A stretch of 64,000 nucleotides of DNA from Gelidibacter gilvus. GTDB taxonomy: Bacteria; Bacteroidota; Bacteroidia; Flavobacteriales; Flavobacteriaceae. The translations under genes and the position numbers were made by a program. Under the pieces are notes generated by a model, which was given only the letters and a program-made list of their open reading frames with translations, did not search any database and was not told where the DNA came from. Positions 16,517 to 25,879 of the stretch are shown here, piece by piece. The DNA is taken from the NCBI RefSeq assembly GCF_004115975.1, contig NZ_SDDZ01000001.1:62001-126000 (forward strand), read 5' to 3'. Positions within the stretch are counted from its first letter, which is position 1. Every line of letters starts with the position of its first letter.

Positions 16517-16954
16517 ATGAAAAACTGGATATTTATATTTTTTTTAAGCTTAGGATTCGCCCTTAATGCGCAACACGTCATTCACGAAGGAACGGCTTAT
16601 GAAGTCAAAGGGAGATCAATCTTTAGCAACGGAGCTGATGTCACGCATACGCTCCATACAGACGAAAAGAATACTATTTTCAAATCCCACAAGAACAAAG
16701 TAAGGGCTGATAAAAGAGCTGAAAAAGCAAGAAAGAAGCAAGAAAAAGCCAAAAAAAAAGCTGCAAAGAATCTAAAAAAGAAACAAAAAGCGCAGGACAG
16801 GTATCTTAAGGCAACGAAAACATTGGAGCAGAATCAAGCAAAGTACGACAGGCTCAAGGAAAGAGGCAGACTTTCTCCAAATGATGAAGATAAATGGCTC
16901 AAGAAATTAGACCGCTATAAAAAGAATGTAGAAAAAAGGAGAAAAAGCTTATAA
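16517..16954 (+). CDS. Exported lysine-rich coiled-coil protein, unknown function
   Basis: A 145-residue protein. ATG 16517 gives a clean signal peptide (KNWIFIFFLSLGFALNAQ), while the ten in-frame codons before it do not. The mature part begins with a short folded-looking segment (HEGTAYEVKGRSIFSNG) and then becomes extremely rich in Lys, Arg, Glu and Ala over about 90 residues, predicted as a long charged helix or coiled coil. It stops 8 bp before the omega-amidase. I do not recognise the family. It may bind an acidic surface polymer, but that is a guess. Confidence 0.75.
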   Translation: MKNWIFIFFLSLGFALNAQHVIHEGTAYEVKGRSIFSNGADVTHTLHTDEKNTIFKSHKNKVRADKRAEKARKKQEKAKKKAAKNLKKKQKAQDRYLKATKTLEQNQAKYDRLKERGRLSPNDEDKWLKKLDRYKKNVEKRRKSL

Positions 16955-16962
16955 AGGTCATC

Positions 16963-17742
16963 ATGTCTAAAACCTTAAATATCGCCCTGATTCAAACTGA
17001 GTTGGTTTGGGAAAATCCTAAACAAAACAGAGGTAATCTTTCTAAAAAAATAGATACTCTTGTTGACCCAGTGGATATTATTGTCTTGCCTGAAATGTTT
17101 ACTTCCGGATTTACCATGAATCCTTCTCATGTTGCCGAAACTATGCAAGGAGAAACCATCTCATGGTTAAAGACGTTGGCAGCCAATAAGCAATCGGCAA
17201 TTACCGGAAGTATGGTCATCAAAGAAAATGACCACTACTATAATCGTATGGTTTTTGTGCATCCAAATGGAACGATAGAACATTACGACAAACGACACAC
17301 CTTTACCTTTGCTGGTGAGGACAAAGTCTATAAGCCCGGAACCAAAAAGATTATTGTTGATTATAACGGATGGAAAATCTGTCCGCTAATTTGTTATGAT
17401 CTTAGATTTCCTGTGTGGGCCAGAAATGCTGAAACTTATGACGTGCTTATCTATGTTGCCAATTGGCCTGCCGTACGCATGGTAGCGTGGGACACCCTAT
17501 TGAAAGCACGTGCCATTGAAAACATGAGCTATTGTGTGGGTGTCAACCGAGTTGGTAAAGACGATAACAATCATGACTATTCAGGACACTCTGCCGTATA
17601 TGATGTATTAGGAAATCGGATAGACAATATCCCTTTTGATGAAGAAGCTATAGAAATTGTAAGCCTTAATAAAGAGCATATTGAACACAATAGGGCCAAA
17701 TTTAATTTTTTGGCGGATCAGGATCAGTTTTCAATAAAGTAA
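16963..17742 (+). CDS. Omega-amidase of the nitrilase superfamily (YafV-like)
   Basis: A 259-residue carbon-nitrogen hydrolase. The Glu-Lys-Cys triad is in LPEMFTSGF, HYDKRHTF and LICYDLRFPVWARN; the last string is close to E. coli YafV and mammalian Nit2. It hydrolyses alpha-ketoglutaramate or alpha-ketosuccinamate, the products of glutamine and asparagine transamination, and so pulls the upstream aminotransferase forward. The gene overlaps the convergent lipoprotein gene by 41 bp at the 3' ends. Confidence 0.92.
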   Translation: MSKTLNIALIQTELVWENPKQNRGNLSKKIDTLVDPVDIIVLPEMFTSGFTMNPSHVAETMQGETISWLKTLAANKQSAITGSMVIKENDHYYNRMVFVHPNGTIEHYDKRHTFTFAGEDKVYKPGTKKIIVDYNGWKICPLICYDLRFPVWARNAETYDVLIYVANWPAVRMVAWDTLLKARAIENMSYCVGVNRVGKDDNNHDYSGHSAVYDVLGNRIDNIPFDEEAIEIVSLNKEHIEHNRAKFNFLADQDQFSIK

Positions 17743-19333
17743 ATTCTTCAACCGTATCCCATCCGGTTCTGGCATCGACGATATCCGGTCTGTAACTGAT
17801 ACGCTCAGGTTGGATCTTCTTGAGGTAATTACCGGTGTCCCATTTTCTATTCGCATTGGTATCATAAATAACCCTTAAATAGTATGCCCCCGGATTGATG
17901 TGTCTAAAATCGAACATTCGTGGTGTGTCTGCAAACTGTTCGTATTTCACCTTACCGCTCTTATCTGTTAATTGCACGATCAAAGGATATTCTGCATTAA
18001 TTAAATTAACGCGAACATCTGAAAGGTCAGAAAACTTCTTGGTTTTAACTGTATAGCTCAAGGTATCATTGACCTTCCCAAAAAAATCAGTTATCGCTTC
18101 TGGCAAGAATTGAATTTTATACGAATTGTCCTCGATTTTGTCAAACTTAAATCGGTAGGTATTCCTTAAGGTGTCAAATTCTGTTTTGAAATCGACGTTT
18201 AAAGAATCTTTGTCAATTATAGAAATCCTATCGAGATCTAGTTTGTCAAAAGGGATATTAGCTTCTATTGAAAAATCCGCATCAAAATCGATGGACCCCG
18301 ATGTCGAGGATTTAATGGATAGTGAATCGACTTTTAAATCCCTAAAACGATGTTTTAGAGTATCCACATATCCTTTATTTTTGACTACAAAGAACGTGGT
18401 GTCTAACTCAACATTTGGTTTATACCAATAATATAGAGTATCTTTTTGGGCATCTTTCACGATACGTTGTTCAAAACCGTCGGGCTTATCGCCCATCATT
18501 TCAATGGTCAAATCTCTATTATCGCCATAATATCCAAATTGTATTTTCTGTTTGGCAATTTGTGTTGGACGTTCCATTTTGAAATCGGCAATCTCTTTAA
18601 ACAGTTTTATTTCGTAAAATGAATCGGTAGGCACCGTGATTTCTTTATCATAAAATCCAATTTTATCAGATTTCTGCTGATAGGTATAATTGCCGTTTTC
18701 ATCTTTTAATGCTACCAAACGGTATTTTCCCGCCTTAATATTATCAATACTAAAAGTACTGACACTATCTAAAGTATTGGTCACATATTTTGGTCTGGAT
18801 TTATAAACTGTCGAATCGGTGTAAGTCGAATCCACCTCGTACAACATAACGGAAACAAAGGTTTCTGGCTCCCGTTTTTCGGCATCAACAATAGCACCTT
18901 TTAAAGAAAGAGAATCAATATAAGTGCCCGTAGAAAACACATATTTATAATAAGAATAAGGATTTTCTTCATTGTTATCTACAATACTTTGCCCAAAATT
19001 AAAGGCATAAGTAGTGTCGGGCTGTAAGGTATCATTAATTTTAATGGTGATGAATTTACTTGCACTGCCCAATGGCATAATGTCTGGAGCCGGAATCATA
19101 GGTGGGGAAATGATTAGCTGTTTTTGGGCATTTTTTATTTTGACATACTCATCAAAATAAATTTTGATCTCGTTTCCTTTGAAATTGGTAGTGAAATTAT
19201 CTGGTGTAGAATATCTGATTTTTGGAGGTTCAGTATCTTTTTCACCACCTGTTGGCATGCCTCTGTTGGCACAGTTGACAAGCATTGCAAGAATACCAAA
19301 AAAAAGAAAGAGTTTATAATAGGATTTAAACAT
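17702..19333 (-). CDS. Ig-like domain lipoprotein
   Basis: A 543-residue surface or periplasmic lipoprotein. The lipobox is MLVNC at about residues 17-21, followed by ANRGMPTGGEKDTEPP, a start shared by many flavobacterial proteins. The first domain (IKIYFDEYVKIKN, LIISPPM, DTTYAFNFG) is a bacterial Ig-like domain of the SbsA type. The C-terminal part contains a Cna-B-like strand pattern (PGAYYLRVIYDTNANRKWDTGNY). ATG 19333 is preferred over a start four codons upstream. Function is unknown; an assembly or adhesion role would be typical. Confidence 0.85.
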   Translation of the reverse strand: MFKSYYKLFLFFGILAMLVNCANRGMPTGGEKDTEPPKIRYSTPDNFTTNFKGNEIKIYFDEYVKIKNAQKQLIISPPMIPAPDIMPLGSASKFITIKINDTLQPDTTYAFNFGQSIVDNNEENPYSYYKYVFSTGTYIDSLSLKGAIVDAEKREPETFVSVMLYEVDSTYTDSTVYKSRPKYVTNTLDSVSTFSIDNIKAGKYRLVALKDENGNYTYQQKSDKIGFYDKEITVPTDSFYEIKLFKEIADFKMERPTQIAKQKIQFGYYGDNRDLTIEMMGDKPDGFEQRIVKDAQKDTLYYWYKPNVELDTTFFVVKNKGYVDTLKHRFRDLKVDSLSIKSSTSGSIDFDADFSIEANIPFDKLDLDRISIIDKDSLNVDFKTEFDTLRNTYRFKFDKIEDNSYKIQFLPEAITDFFGKVNDTLSYTVKTKKFSDLSDVRVNLINAEYPLIVQLTDKSGKVKYEQFADTPRMFDFRHINPGAYYLRVIYDTNANRKWDTGNYLKKIQPERISYRPDIVDARTGWDTVEEFTLLKTDPDPPKN

Positions 19334-19386
19334 CACCACACACAAATTTCAGCAAATTAACGATATATTTAACTGAAACGAAAAAA

Positions 19387-20067
19387 TTATTCCGCAATTG
19401 CCATGGTGGCCACACTTATTGTGACGCCCTCAATTTTAGACAGCGCATGCGCACAAGTTTCAATTGTTGCCCCTGTGGTAACAATATCGTCCACCAAAAG
19501 AATGTGTTTCCCTTTTAAACTCTCAAAGTCAGTCACCATAAACAAGGCATCATCATTAATCCAGCGCATGATCCGATCTTTGAACACTTGGGTTTTTGTA
19601 GCTTTCGTCTTTTGCAAAACGTCCGTATTGAAATCACATTCCAAAGCATCGGCGAGTTCTTTTCCAAATTTATGGACTTGATTATAGCCCCGTTGTCTCA
19701 AACGCTTGGAATGCAATGGTACAGGAACAACCACATCAACAGTCCTGAATTCATTGTGTTTGCTTAGTTCCTCACCAAGCCACTTCCCCAAAAACTCACC
19801 AATTTCTTCGTGACCCTTGTATTTTAAATTATGAAGTAAGTGCTGCACCAATCCTTTTTTCGAAAACCATAAAAGCGAGGAAGCATTTCTCAACATAACA
19901 CGTCCATATAGAATTTTGGTCAGCTCATTATTAGTTGTGGTTTCAAAATTTGTCAAAGGCAATTCATGTCTGCAAATCGTACAAACATATAGTTCATTCG
20001 TTTCCAATTGGTTGTCGCACGACAGACAAACCTGCGGAAAAAACAAGTTTAACAAATTTTTTATCAT
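19387..20067 (-). CDS. ComF family phosphoribosyltransferase-like protein
   Basis: A 226-residue protein. The N-terminal zinc ribbon has CLSC (14-17) and a second CTIC pair, and the C-terminal phosphoribosyltransferase domain carries the PRPP loop ILLVDDIVTTGAT near residue 190. Members such as ComFC are needed for DNA uptake in naturally competent bacteria, probably at the single-strand import step. VVVPVPLHSKRLRQRGYNQ is another family hallmark. No other competence gene is in view, so the role here is inferred from family. Confidence 0.92.
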   Translation of the reverse strand: MIKNLLNLFFPQVCLSCDNQLETNELYVCTICRHELPLTNFETTTNNELTKILYGRVMLRNASSLLWFSKKGLVQHLLHNLKYKGHEEIGEFLGKWLGEELSKHNEFRTVDVVVPVPLHSKRLRQRGYNQVHKFGKELADALECDFNTDVLQKTKATKTQVFKDRIMRWINDDALFMVTDFESLKGKHILLVDDIVTTGATIETCAHALSKIEGVTISVATMAIAE

Positions 20068-20156
20068 TTTATCGATTAAAAACAGCTAATACAAACTTAA
20101 TATATATTTTCGCTTGAATTAATTAAATAATCCCTATCCCTTCTTAATAGTAAATT

Positions 20157-21038
20157 ATGATAGTTAACCCTCAGTTTTTTAACTACAGAATTATTATTGG
20201 TACTTTAATTGTTGGCATGACTGCTTTAGGCGTTTTTAGTTTTAATACCTATGAATCCAGTAAAGCACATCAACACTTCTTGGATCAAGAGAAAAAGCTT
20301 GTTGAAAGTGAATTGTCTCAAATGATTTTAAGGTATGATGACTTAAGTCTCACCAGCCATCTGATATCTGAACAACTTGATAGCGCCAAAAAAACGACCA
20401 AATCAGCGTTAGAACAATTAAGGCTGACGGAAAGCGACTTTTCGGTTTTAACACGTTTCAAATCGGAGCTTTCAGATATCAAATCTAAAAACAGCGCTCT
20501 CTTCAACACAGTAGATTCCATCAACTTGCAAAACGAACGTTTGGAAAATGAAAAGTTAGTGGCTTATGCCGAATTAAACGAACAAAAGCAATCCAACACT
20601 TCGCTAGTAAAAATCAATAAATCCTTAAATAGCAAGATCGATAAAGCGGCGTTATTAACAGCAAACTCCTTTACAGCCAAAGCTTATAAATCGGGCGCTA
20701 ATACGTCTTCAACAACTAAAGCCGCTCAAGCTAAAGGGATTGACGTATGTTTTACATTAGCCGAAAACACACTGACGGAAAAAGGGATGAAAGATATCTA
20801 CATTCAAGTTTTGAATCCGTTAAACAATGTCATTGGAAAAAAAGGTGCCGTTGAATTTGGGCAATTTTTACTTTTTTATAGCCACAAACAACGCATCAAC
20901 TACGATAATGATGTCATCCATATTTGCACCACGATACCGGCTCAAGAAAACGATAAGCCGTTCACCGAGGGCACCTATTATGTGTCGGTTTTCCATAAAG
21001 AACGAAAACTTGGAGGCACCCAAATTGAATTAAATTAA
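20157..21038 (+). CDS. Membrane-anchored coiled-coil protein with conserved C-terminal domain
   Basis: A 293-residue protein. One transmembrane helix (about residues 10-28) is followed by a long coiled coil (about 35-175) of Lys, Glu, Ser and Leu heptads. A compact C-terminal beta-rich domain (about 195-293) begins GIDVCFTLAENTLTEKGMKDIYIQV. The orientation would place the coil in the periplasm. Similar proteins seem to be common in flavobacteria but I know of no tested role. A perfect terminator follows the gene. Confidence 0.78.
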   Translation: MIVNPQFFNYRIIIGTLIVGMTALGVFSFNTYESSKAHQHFLDQEKKLVESELSQMILRYDDLSLTSHLISEQLDSAKKTTKSALEQLRLTESDFSVLTRFKSELSDIKSKNSALFNTVDSINLQNERLENEKLVAYAELNEQKQSNTSLVKINKSLNSKIDKAALLTANSFTAKAYKSGANTSSTTKAAQAKGIDVCFTLAENTLTEKGMKDIYIQVLNPLNNVIGKKGAVEFGQFLLFYSHKQRINYDNDVIHICTTIPAQENDKPFTEGTYYVSVFHKERKLGGTQIELN

Positions 21039-21059
21039 GCCCATAAAATTTATTTATAC

Positions 21060-21087
21060 AAACCGTTCCTTTAGTTAGAACGGTTTT
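21060..21087 (+). terminator. Terminator overlapping the glyS promoter
   Basis: Arms AAACCGTTC / GAACGGTTT with a 9-nt loop are followed by TTTTC-TATTTTTG. The T-tract of this terminator merges with the -7 box of glyS. Confidence 0.8.
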
Positions 21088-21088
21088 C

Positions 21089-21096
21089 TATTTTTG
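21089..21096 (+). promoter_or_regulatory. -7 promoter box directly before glyS
   Basis: TATTTTTG matches TAnnTTTG and ends 4 bp before the ATG at 21101. Transcription from it would start at or next to the start codon. Confidence 0.5.
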
Positions 21097-21100
21097 CAGC

Positions 21101-22642
21101 ATGACAAATCAGGACGACCAATTTAAGAAAGTGATATCTCACGCTAAGGAATATGGATACGTATTTCAGAGCAGTGAAATATATGATGGCCTAAGTGCAG
21201 TTTATGACTATGCACAAAATGGCGCTGAGTTAAAGAAAAATATTCGTAACTACTGGTGGACAGCCATGGTACAAATACATGATAATATTGTAGGGATTGA
21301 CTCCTCAATTTTTATGCATCCCACCACTTGGAAGGCTTCCGGTCACGTAGATGCTTTTAATGATCCTTTAATTGACAATAAGGATTCTAAAAAACGCTAC
21401 CGTGCGGATGTTTTAATAGAAGACCATTGTGCCAAGATTGAAGGCAAAATTGACAAAGAAGTCAGCAAAGCTGAAAAACGTTTTGGAGATGCTTTTAACA
21501 AAGAAGAATTTATAACCACCAACCCTAGAGTTGTTGGCTATTATGAAAATATAAAAACCATCCTCTCAAGAATGGGCAAATCTTTGGAAAATGAAGATTT
21601 GGCAGATGTAAAAGCCCTTATTGAAGAATTAGAAATTGCTGATCCATTGACCGGTAGTAGAAATTGGACAGAAGTTAAACAGTTTAACTTAATGTTTGGC
21701 ACCAAATTAGGAGCTTCAGCCGAAAGTGCAATGGACCTATATCTCCGTCCGGAAACGGCACAAGGTATTTTTGTAAATTTCCTCAACGTTCAAAAAACAG
21801 GACGTATGAAAATTCCGTTTGGAATTGCCCAAACAGGAAAAGCATTTAGAAATGAGATTGTTGCAAGACAATTCATTTTTAGAATGCGTGAGTTTGAACA
21901 AATGGAAATGCAATTTTTCATCAAACCAGGAACGCAACAAAAATGGTTTGAACATTGGAAAGAAGAACGCTTGAAATGGCATTTATCTTTAGGGATGGGC
22001 GAGGAGAATTACCGTTTCCACGACCATGAGAAGATGGCACATTACGCCGATGCTGCTACAGATATAGAATTCAAATTTCCATTTGGTTTTAAAGAACTGG
22101 AAGGCATCCACTCAAGAACGGATTTCGATTTAAAACAGCACGAAGAATTTTCAGGTAAAAAACTTCAGTACTTTGACCACGAAACGAAGGAAAGCTACAC
22201 GCCTTATGTATTGGAAACCTCGATTGGTTTGGACCGTATGTTTTTGGCCGTTTTCTCCAATTCATTGGTGGAAGAAGAACTGGACAACAATACTACAAGA
22301 ACTGTTTTAAAATTACCTTCAGTATTAGCACCTGTGAAAGCAGCTATTTTTCCATTAGTGAAAAAAGATGGCCTACCAGAAATTGCACGTCAAATTCAGG
22401 AGGATTTAAAATGGGATTTCAACGTCGTTTATGATGACAAAGATGCTGTAGGAAGACGTTACAGAAGACAAGATGCGAACGGCACACCGTTTTGTATTAC
22501 TGTGGATCATGACACTTTAGAAGACAACACAGTAACCATCAGACATAGAGATACCATGGAACAGACCCGTGTGAAGATTGAAGATCTAAGCAAGATCATC
22601 AAGAAAGAAGTGGATATTAAATCCTGGTTAATGAAAATGTAA
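21101..22642 (+). CDS. glyS: Glycyl-tRNA synthetase, single-chain class II
   Basis: A 513-residue alpha2-type GlyRS, which charges tRNA-Gly with glycine. Motif 2 is in GKAFRNEIVARQFIFRMREFEQME and motif 3 near ETSIGLDRMFLAVF. The YLRPETAQGIFVNF string is a hallmark of the eukaryote/archaea-like form used by Bacteroidota. The C-terminal anticodon-binding domain begins near residue 405 (LAPVKAAIFPLV). Length is normal. The predicted mRNA has almost no leader, and a long-stem terminator follows. Confidence 0.97.
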   Translation: MTNQDDQFKKVISHAKEYGYVFQSSEIYDGLSAVYDYAQNGAELKKNIRNYWWTAMVQIHDNIVGIDSSIFMHPTTWKASGHVDAFNDPLIDNKDSKKRYRADVLIEDHCAKIEGKIDKEVSKAEKRFGDAFNKEEFITTNPRVVGYYENIKTILSRMGKSLENEDLADVKALIEELEIADPLTGSRNWTEVKQFNLMFGTKLGASAESAMDLYLRPETAQGIFVNFLNVQKTGRMKIPFGIAQTGKAFRNEIVARQFIFRMREFEQMEMQFFIKPGTQQKWFEHWKEERLKWHLSLGMGEENYRFHDHEKMAHYADAATDIEFKFPFGFKELEGIHSRTDFDLKQHEEFSGKKLQYFDHETKESYTPYVLETSIGLDRMFLAVFSNSLVEEELDNNTTRTVLKLPSVLAPVKAAIFPLVKKDGLPEIARQIQEDLKWDFNVVYDDKDAVGRRYRRQDANGTPFCITVDHDTLEDNTVTIRHRDTMEQTRVKIEDLSKIIKKEVDIKSWLMKM

Positions 22643-22662
22643 AATTTGAAATACCAAAAACC

Positions 22663-22710
22663 AAATCCCAAATTCCAATAAAGCAACATTGGAATTTGGG
22701 ATTTTTGTTT
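22663..22710 (+). terminator. glyS terminator
   Basis: A 14-16 bp stem (AAATCCCAAATTCCAA with its complement) and a short loop are followed by TTTTTGTTTTG. Confidence 0.88.
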
Positions 22711-22744
22711 TGTCATTTTTCAAAACCCTATAGTGCACAAAATT

Positions 22745-24724
22745 CTATTTCTCATTATAAGCCAGCAACCGCAACGCATTAAGCACCACCACCAATGTTG
22801 AACCTTCATGAAAAACAACTGCCAATCCAATTCCGGTTAAACCAAATATAGTTGCAGGCACCAATAAGGCCACCACACCCATACTGATCCAAATATTTTG
22901 GGTGATGATACGTTTGGATGCTCTACTCAAACCAATAGCAAAGGGTAACATTTCAATTTTATCTGACATCAATGCCACATCTGCAGTTTCTAGTGCAACA
23001 TCACTTCCCGCAGCTCCCATGGCGACACTTACCGTGCTAAAGGCCATTGCTGGTGCATCGTTGACGCCATCACCAACCATCGCGATTTTCCCATCGCGTT
23101 CCATGAGTTTCTTGACCGCTTCTACCTTGTCTTCGGGCAGCAAATTGCCTCTTGCTTCGGTCAGTCCAATCTGTTTCGCTATGGCATCTCCCACATTTTG
23201 ATGATCTCCCGTAAGCATGATCATGCGTTTAATACCTATCGCTCTCAATCGTTTTAAGGTTTCGACAGCTGTTTTTCTTGGGACATCCATTACGCTCACC
23301 AATCCAATAACCATATCATTATGAGCGACCAACATTGCGGTGTGCCCCTCTCGCAACAAACCTTCCATTTTTGAACGTAATTCGGAGGCAATGGTCATGC
23401 CTTCATCGGTCATTAATTTTTCATTGCCTATAAAAACAGTTTTATCTTGATAGGTGGCACTAATCCCCTTGCCTTGGATGGCGTTGACGTTTGATGCCAG
23501 ATTTTCATGTTGCATGCCATATTTAGTTTGGACATCTTTTGCAATAGCTCTGGCCAACGGATGATTGCTCAAACTTTCAACTTCCAAAACAAGCCGCGCC
23601 AAATCTTCTTCTGAGTAATTGTCATGTGGAATCATATTGGTAAGCTTGGGTTTCCCTTCCGTCAAGGTTCCTGTTTTATCAAAGGCAATGGTTTGGATAG
23701 AACCCAAATCTTCTAAAGCTTTTCCTCCTTTGATCAACACCCCTTTTTGAGCAGCTCTAGCAATCCCACTTAAAACCGCACTTGGTGTAGAAATAGCCAA
23801 AGCACACGGACTCGCTGCTACCAAAACAGTTATCGCACGATACAAACTGTCATCAAAAGACTCGTCAACCACCAAATAGGCAAAACACAACGCAAATACT
23901 ACCAAAATAACGATGGGTACGTAGCGTTCTTCAAACTTTTTGGTCATCCGTTGTGTAGGCGATTTTTGCGTTTCTACCTCGCTGACCATTTTGATCAATC
24001 GCGCTACAGTGGAATCTTTGCTCAATTTCAGAACCAAAACTTCAATACTTCCATCGCCATTAATTGTTCCTGTAAACACCACATGAGATGAATCAATATC
24101 ATTAAAATTTGGAAGGTTATCTGTAGATGAAATGGCAATTTTATCAATCGGCATACTTTCTCCAGTAATGGGAGCCTGATCAATGGCACTACTTCCTTTG
24201 ATGATCACTCCATCTGCTGCAATTTTAGAATTTGGTTTGATCACAATAACGTCATTGATCTTCAAATCCTCAACCCCAACTTCTTCAATTTTCCCGTCTC
24301 TTTTAATCAATGCGGTTTTGGGCGTTAAATCTCCTAAAGCCTCAATGGATTTTTTGGCTTTGTCCATGGCATAGTTTTCCAAAGCGTGCCCCAAACTGAA
24401 CAAAAAAAGCAACAGCGCACCTTCCGCCCAACTTCCAATATAAGCAGCCCCAATAGCGGCTGCAATCATCAAGAAGTCAATTTCAAATTCGCCTTTTTTT
24501 ATTTTTCCAAAAGCTTCAATAGTGATATAGTAGCCACCAAATCCGTAGGCAATTAAAAATGGAACAAGATATACCCACACCGATTGGGTATCAGATCCGA
24601 AAATTTTGAGTAAAAAACCCGTTAATAGAAAAAGGCCACATAATAATGAGAAATACAATTCAGTACGTGGGCCAAATATGCCATCATGATCGTGATGATG
24701 GTCTTCTTTATGATGATCTGTCAT
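22745..24724 (-). CDS. P1B-4-type heavy-metal-transporting ATPase
   Basis: A 659-residue metal pump. The N-terminus is His/Asp-rich (His at 4, 5, 9-11, 13) and replaces the usual CxxC metal-binding domain. TGES is at 187-190, the transport motif SPC at 305-307, the phosphorylated Asp at 349 in DKTGT, and the last membrane helix carries HEGST at 639-643. SPC plus HEGST is the P1B-4 signature, linked to Co, Zn, Cd or Fe export. It is the last gene of the efflux operon, 9 bp after czcB. Exact metal is not decided by sequence. Confidence 0.93.
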   Translation of the reverse strand: MTDHHKEDHHHDHDGIFGPRTELYFSLLCGLFLLTGFLLKIFGSDTQSVWVYLVPFLIAYGFGGYYITIEAFGKIKKGEFEIDFLMIAAAIGAAYIGSWAEGALLLFLFSLGHALENYAMDKAKKSIEALGDLTPKTALIKRDGKIEEVGVEDLKINDVIVIKPNSKIAADGVIIKGSSAIDQAPITGESMPIDKIAISSTDNLPNFNDIDSSHVVFTGTINGDGSIEVLVLKLSKDSTVARLIKMVSEVETQKSPTQRMTKKFEERYVPIVILVVFALCFAYLVVDESFDDSLYRAITVLVAASPCALAISTPSAVLSGIARAAQKGVLIKGGKALEDLGSIQTIAFDKTGTLTEGKPKLTNMIPHDNYSEEDLARLVLEVESLSNHPLARAIAKDVQTKYGMQHENLASNVNAIQGKGISATYQDKTVFIGNEKLMTDEGMTIASELRSKMEGLLREGHTAMLVAHNDMVIGLVSVMDVPRKTAVETLKRLRAIGIKRMIMLTGDHQNVGDAIAKQIGLTEARGNLLPEDKVEAVKKLMERDGKIAMVGDGVNDAPAMAFSTVSVAMGAAGSDVALETADVALMSDKIEMLPFAIGLSRASKRIITQNIWISMGVVALLVPATIFGLTGIGLAVVFHEGSTLVVVLNALRLLAYNEK

Positions 24725-24733
24725 AGTTTAATT

Positions 24734-25879
24734 TTAATGTGCATGTCCGCCGTCGTCTGCTTCATTCAGCAACATATAGGTACCATTCACTACTATTTTT
24801 TTATCCTTTAAAGATACTGCGTTTAAAACTTCCACAACATCTTCAGTTTGTAAACCTATATCTAATTTCACCTTTGTGAAATAATAGTCGCTGGAAGTTT
24901 CCTTATCCAAAACCAACGCAAAATAATCATTTTCAACCTGAATTACCGCAGTTTTAGGCAATGCAATCCCATTTGAAGAACCAACGATAATATCAGCCTC
25001 TGCAAACATCCCAACAATAAAAGCGGTATGGTCGTTTTCAATATGACCATGGACTACCACCCTTCTGTTTGTGGGATCAATTGTTGTTCCTACCAAATGC
25101 ACTTCCGCCTTATAAATACTATCTGAAGCTTCTGGAATTCTAAAATCAATGCCTTGGCCTTTCTTTACTTTGAGAATATCTTTTTCAAACACTGACAACT
25201 CCAAATGGATGTGTTTTGTATCAATTATTTCTAAAATAATATCCGCAGGCGAAACATAAGTACCATTGCTAACATTGACCTTGGTCACGAATCCATCAAT
25301 GGGCGCGTAAAGATTAATTGTGGAAGTGATGGTTCCGCTTTCTACAGATGTAGGATTTATGTTGAGCATCTGAAGTTTCTTTTTGAGACCGTTATAATGT
25401 GCCAAACTGCTCTTATAATCGCTTTCTGCCTTTAAAAAGTTCTTTTCCGAACTAATCTTTTCATCATACAAGGTTTTTTGCCGTGTAAACTCAGATTTCA
25501 AGAAATTTAGCTGTTGTGCAATTTCTGAATACCGTTGTTGGATTTCTACAAATTCTGTACTTTCCAACGTGAGTAAAAACTGCCCTTTCTTAACCTCATC
25601 CCCAATAAGCAATGGGCTTTTAGTGACGTAACCTCCCATAAAAGTGCTGACACTCGACTGGTTTTGGGTGGGTACTTCAATCAGTCCACTTACCTTTACA
25701 ATGGAATTAAAGTCGTGTTCTAAAAGAGTTCCGAATGCCATTTTTTCACCATCGAACTGTTCTTTCGAAACGACTAGTTCGTCTGATTTCAATTGAATTT
25801 TTTCGATTTGTTCTTCTTTTTTATCATTTCCACAAGCTACCAAAAGCATGAAAATAAATACGATATATAGCTGTTTCAT
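24734..25879 (-). CDS. czcB: CzcB-type RND efflux periplasmic adaptor lipoprotein
   Basis: A 381-residue membrane-fusion protein linking the RND pump and the outer-membrane channel. The lipobox is LLVAC near residue 16. A biotinyl-lipoyl-like half (GGYVTKSPLLIGDEVKKGQFLLTLES) is followed by a helical hairpin (about 110-170) and the second half (NLYAPIDGFVTKVNVSNGTYVSP). It shares one base with the czcA stop codon (TAATG), so the genes are translationally linked. The His pair at the C-terminus (GGHAH) may bind metal. Confidence 0.92.
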   Translation of the reverse strand: MKQLYIVFIFMLLVACGNDKKEEQIEKIQLKSDELVVSKEQFDGEKMAFGTLLEHDFNSIVKVSGLIEVPTQNQSSVSTFMGGYVTKSPLLIGDEVKKGQFLLTLESTEFVEIQQRYSEIAQQLNFLKSEFTRQKTLYDEKISSEKNFLKAESDYKSSLAHYNGLKKKLQMLNINPTSVESGTITSTINLYAPIDGFVTKVNVSNGTYVSPADIILEIIDTKHIHLELSVFEKDILKVKKGQGIDFRIPEASDSIYKAEVHLVGTTIDPTNRRVVVHGHIENDHTAFIVGMFAEADIIVGSSNGIALPKTAVIQVENDYFALVLDKETSSDYYFTKVKLDIGLQTEDVVEVLNAVSLKDKKIVVNGTYMLLNEADDGGHAH

